Shown here: positions 6,031-6,654 of the stretch, piece after piece
How positions within the stretch are numbered: the stretch's first letter is position 1
Layout of the letters: each line of letters begins with the position of its first letter
Source of the DNA: Anaerolineaceae bacterium
Lineage (GTDB): Bacteria; Chloroflexota; Anaerolineae; Anaerolineales; Anaerolineaceae
Length of the DNA: 6,654 nt
NCBI GenBank assembly: GCA_011620465.1
Contig: WOZC01000101.1
Span: 1-6,654, forward strand
Direction: 5' to 3'
Notes under the pieces: model-generated
Database searches by the model: none
What the model was told of the DNA's origin: nothing
Seen by the model: the letters and a program-made list of their open reading frames with translations, nothing else
Program-made: the position numbers and the translations under genes

Positions 6031-6549
6031 CTAATTTTCTGGAATGACAAAGTTGAAACGGTGATTGGTCACCAGTGGGAAAACGTCGCATGGAATGTTT
6101 TGTTCCATAAAACAAGGTCCGCACGGACCGATCGTCCAATCCATCGTAATCTTTGTTTGAGCAGATAGCGGTTGCTCTAATTTGTAGAAGTAGCTGACAT
6201 CTATGGGTTTGCTCCAATCGCTGATATTGGTGAGGTCAGCCGTGGCTTTCCATTTCGTCAAAGACCGAGCCGGATCAAGGCTTAATAGTGGATCACAAAC
6301 CCGATTGCTGAAATCTTCTTCTACGCTGACCACATTCTGTAAACCGGAGATAGTCAGATCGAGGATCAGTTCTTTGTCCTCGACCCGCACATTTCGAAGT
6401 TTCATCTGAATGTCCCCAGCATAATCAATAAAGTCTTGTTTTGTTTCTTCAATTTGAAAATCCTGCTCGTTTGCGATGGGGTGTTGAGTGCACGCAGCCA
6501 TTAACAAGACTAAGATCAGAAAAATCAAAATAACTGGTTTAGCTTTCAT
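6031..6549 (-). CDS. Putative lipoprotein with C-terminal cysteine cluster
   Basis: This is a 172-residue exported protein. The N-terminus is a lipoprotein signal: basic MKAKP, a hydrophobic stretch ILIFLILVLLM, then a lipobox ending A18-A19-C20, so C20 would be lipidated after signal peptidase II cleavage and the protein held on the outer face of the membrane. The mature part alternates short beta-like strands (MKLRNVRVEDKELILDLTIS, from residue 49), suggesting a beta-sandwich. It has four more cysteines: C85, then C143, C146 and C154 in a CGPC-x7-C cluster near the C-terminus. In an exported protein these probably form disulfides, or possibly bind metal. CGPC resembles a thioredoxin active site, but its C-terminal position and the lack of a thioredoxin fold argue against that. 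The start is fixed by a strong Shine-Dalgarno. I do not recognise the family and propose no function. Confidence 0.75.
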   Translation of the reverse strand: MKAKPVILIFLILVLLMAACTQHPIANEQDFQIEETKQDFIDYAGDIQMKLRNVRVEDKELILDLTISGLQNVVSVEEDFSNRVCDPLLSLDPARSLTKWKATADLTNISDWSKPIDVSYFYKLEQPLSAQTKITMDWTIGPCGPCFMEQNIPCDVFPLVTNHRFNFVIPEN

Positions 6550-6556
6550 TTTATTT

Positions 6557-6563
6557 CTCCTTT
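6557..6563 (-). promoter_or_regulatory. Shine-Dalgarno of the lipoprotein gene
   Basis: Read on the minus strand this is AAAGGAG, ending 7 nt before the ATG (6549-6547). It is the best-placed ribosome binding site in the window and supports that start. No clear promoter was seen in the sequence behind it, up to the window edge. Confidence 0.75.
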
Positions 6564-6596
6564 ACTCAAAGCATGCATAAACCGAAAATTGACTCA

Positions 6597-6654
6597 CTAA
6601 TTTTGGGCTGGGACCATCCCAGTGGTGTAATAACCTCGCCAACCATTGATATAT
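6597..6654 (-). CDS. Possible C-terminal end of an upstream minus-strand gene (partial)
   Basis: On the minus strand the frame from 6653 reads YINGWRGYYTTGMVPAQN and stops with TAG at 6599-6597, 47 nt before the lipoprotein ATG. Its residue composition looks protein-like and the spacing suits an upstream operon partner, which would explain the lack of a clear lipoprotein promoter. Only 18 codons are visible and two other frames are also open here, so this is tentative. I do not recognise the protein. Confidence 0.25.
   Translation of the reverse strand, partial: YINGWRGYYTTGMVPAQN
6608..6622. other. Short perfect inverted repeat near the right edge
   Basis: CTGGGA (6608-6613) and TCCCAG (6617-6622) form a 6-bp dyad around CCA. 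Neither strand has a T-run after it, so it is not an intrinsic terminator. It falls inside the possible partial reading frame and may be incidental. Confidence 0.3.

Noticed and set aside
6420..6490. Thioredoxin-like or redox protein reading of the lipoprotein because of its CGPC motif
   Set aside because: The CGPC is near the C-terminus (residues 143-146, coded at about 6112-6123, outside this span). No thioredoxin fold elements precede or follow it, and a third cysteine lies close by.
6573..6654. Plus-strand open frame starting at an ATG and running off the right edge (27 codons)
   Set aside because: It has no Shine-Dalgarno or nearby -10 box and overlaps the region needed for lipoprotein expression. 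Several frames are open in so short a stretch, so it carries no weight.
1..6654. CRISPR array, tRNA, rRNA, insertion sequence or prophage element
   Set aside because: No regularly spaced repeats, terminal inverted repeats, transposase-like proteins or recognisable RNA gene patterns were seen by eye on either strand.

Overview
The window looks like chromosomal DNA from a free-living bacterium of moderate GC content. All six recognisable genes are intact, and there is no transposase, integrase, phage gene, CRISPR array, tRNA or rRNA. My best guess is Chloroflexota (Anaerolineae-like). It rests on the style of the large membrane glycosyltransferase, with its C-terminal discoidin-like domain, and on TAAAAT boxes placed almost on top of start codons. 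This is an inference from pattern memory, not a measured assignment.

Layout from left to right: an FRG-domain protein (70-903, +), a small Nudix hydrolase (982-1452, +), a bacterial dynamin-like GTPase with a C-terminal membrane hairpin (1546-3294, +), a second Nudix hydrolase of the ADP-ribose pyrophosphatase type (3320-3862, +), a polytopic GT-C/GT39-like glycosyltransferase with a fused exported C-terminal region (3950-5977, +), and a small cysteine-containing lipoprotein on the opposite strand (6549-6031, -). The glycosyltransferase and lipoprotein converge on a shared hairpin that looks like a bidirectional terminator (5982-6010). The last bases may hold the C-terminal end of another minus-strand gene.

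Transcription units: the FRG gene, the first Nudix gene, the dynamin-like gene and the glycosyltransferase gene each have a plausible -10 box close upstream, so most of the window reads as short independent units. Only the dynamin-like gene and the second Nudix gene (25 nt apart, no terminator seen) look clearly co-transcribed. Start signals are mixed. The dynamin-like and lipoprotein genes have good Shine-Dalgarno sequences, while the first Nudix and the glycosyltransferase look leaderless or nearly so.

Functional links are speculative. Two Nudix hydrolases, an FRG protein and a dynamin-like GTPase side by side suggest nucleotide-derivative clean-up, membrane maintenance or stress and phage defence, but the separate promoters argue against one tightly coupled system. 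I found no convincing undescribed system. The observations most worth checking are the FRG/Nudix/dynamin-like/Nudix neighbourhood, the leader hairpin of the dynamin-like gene, and the unusual start regions.
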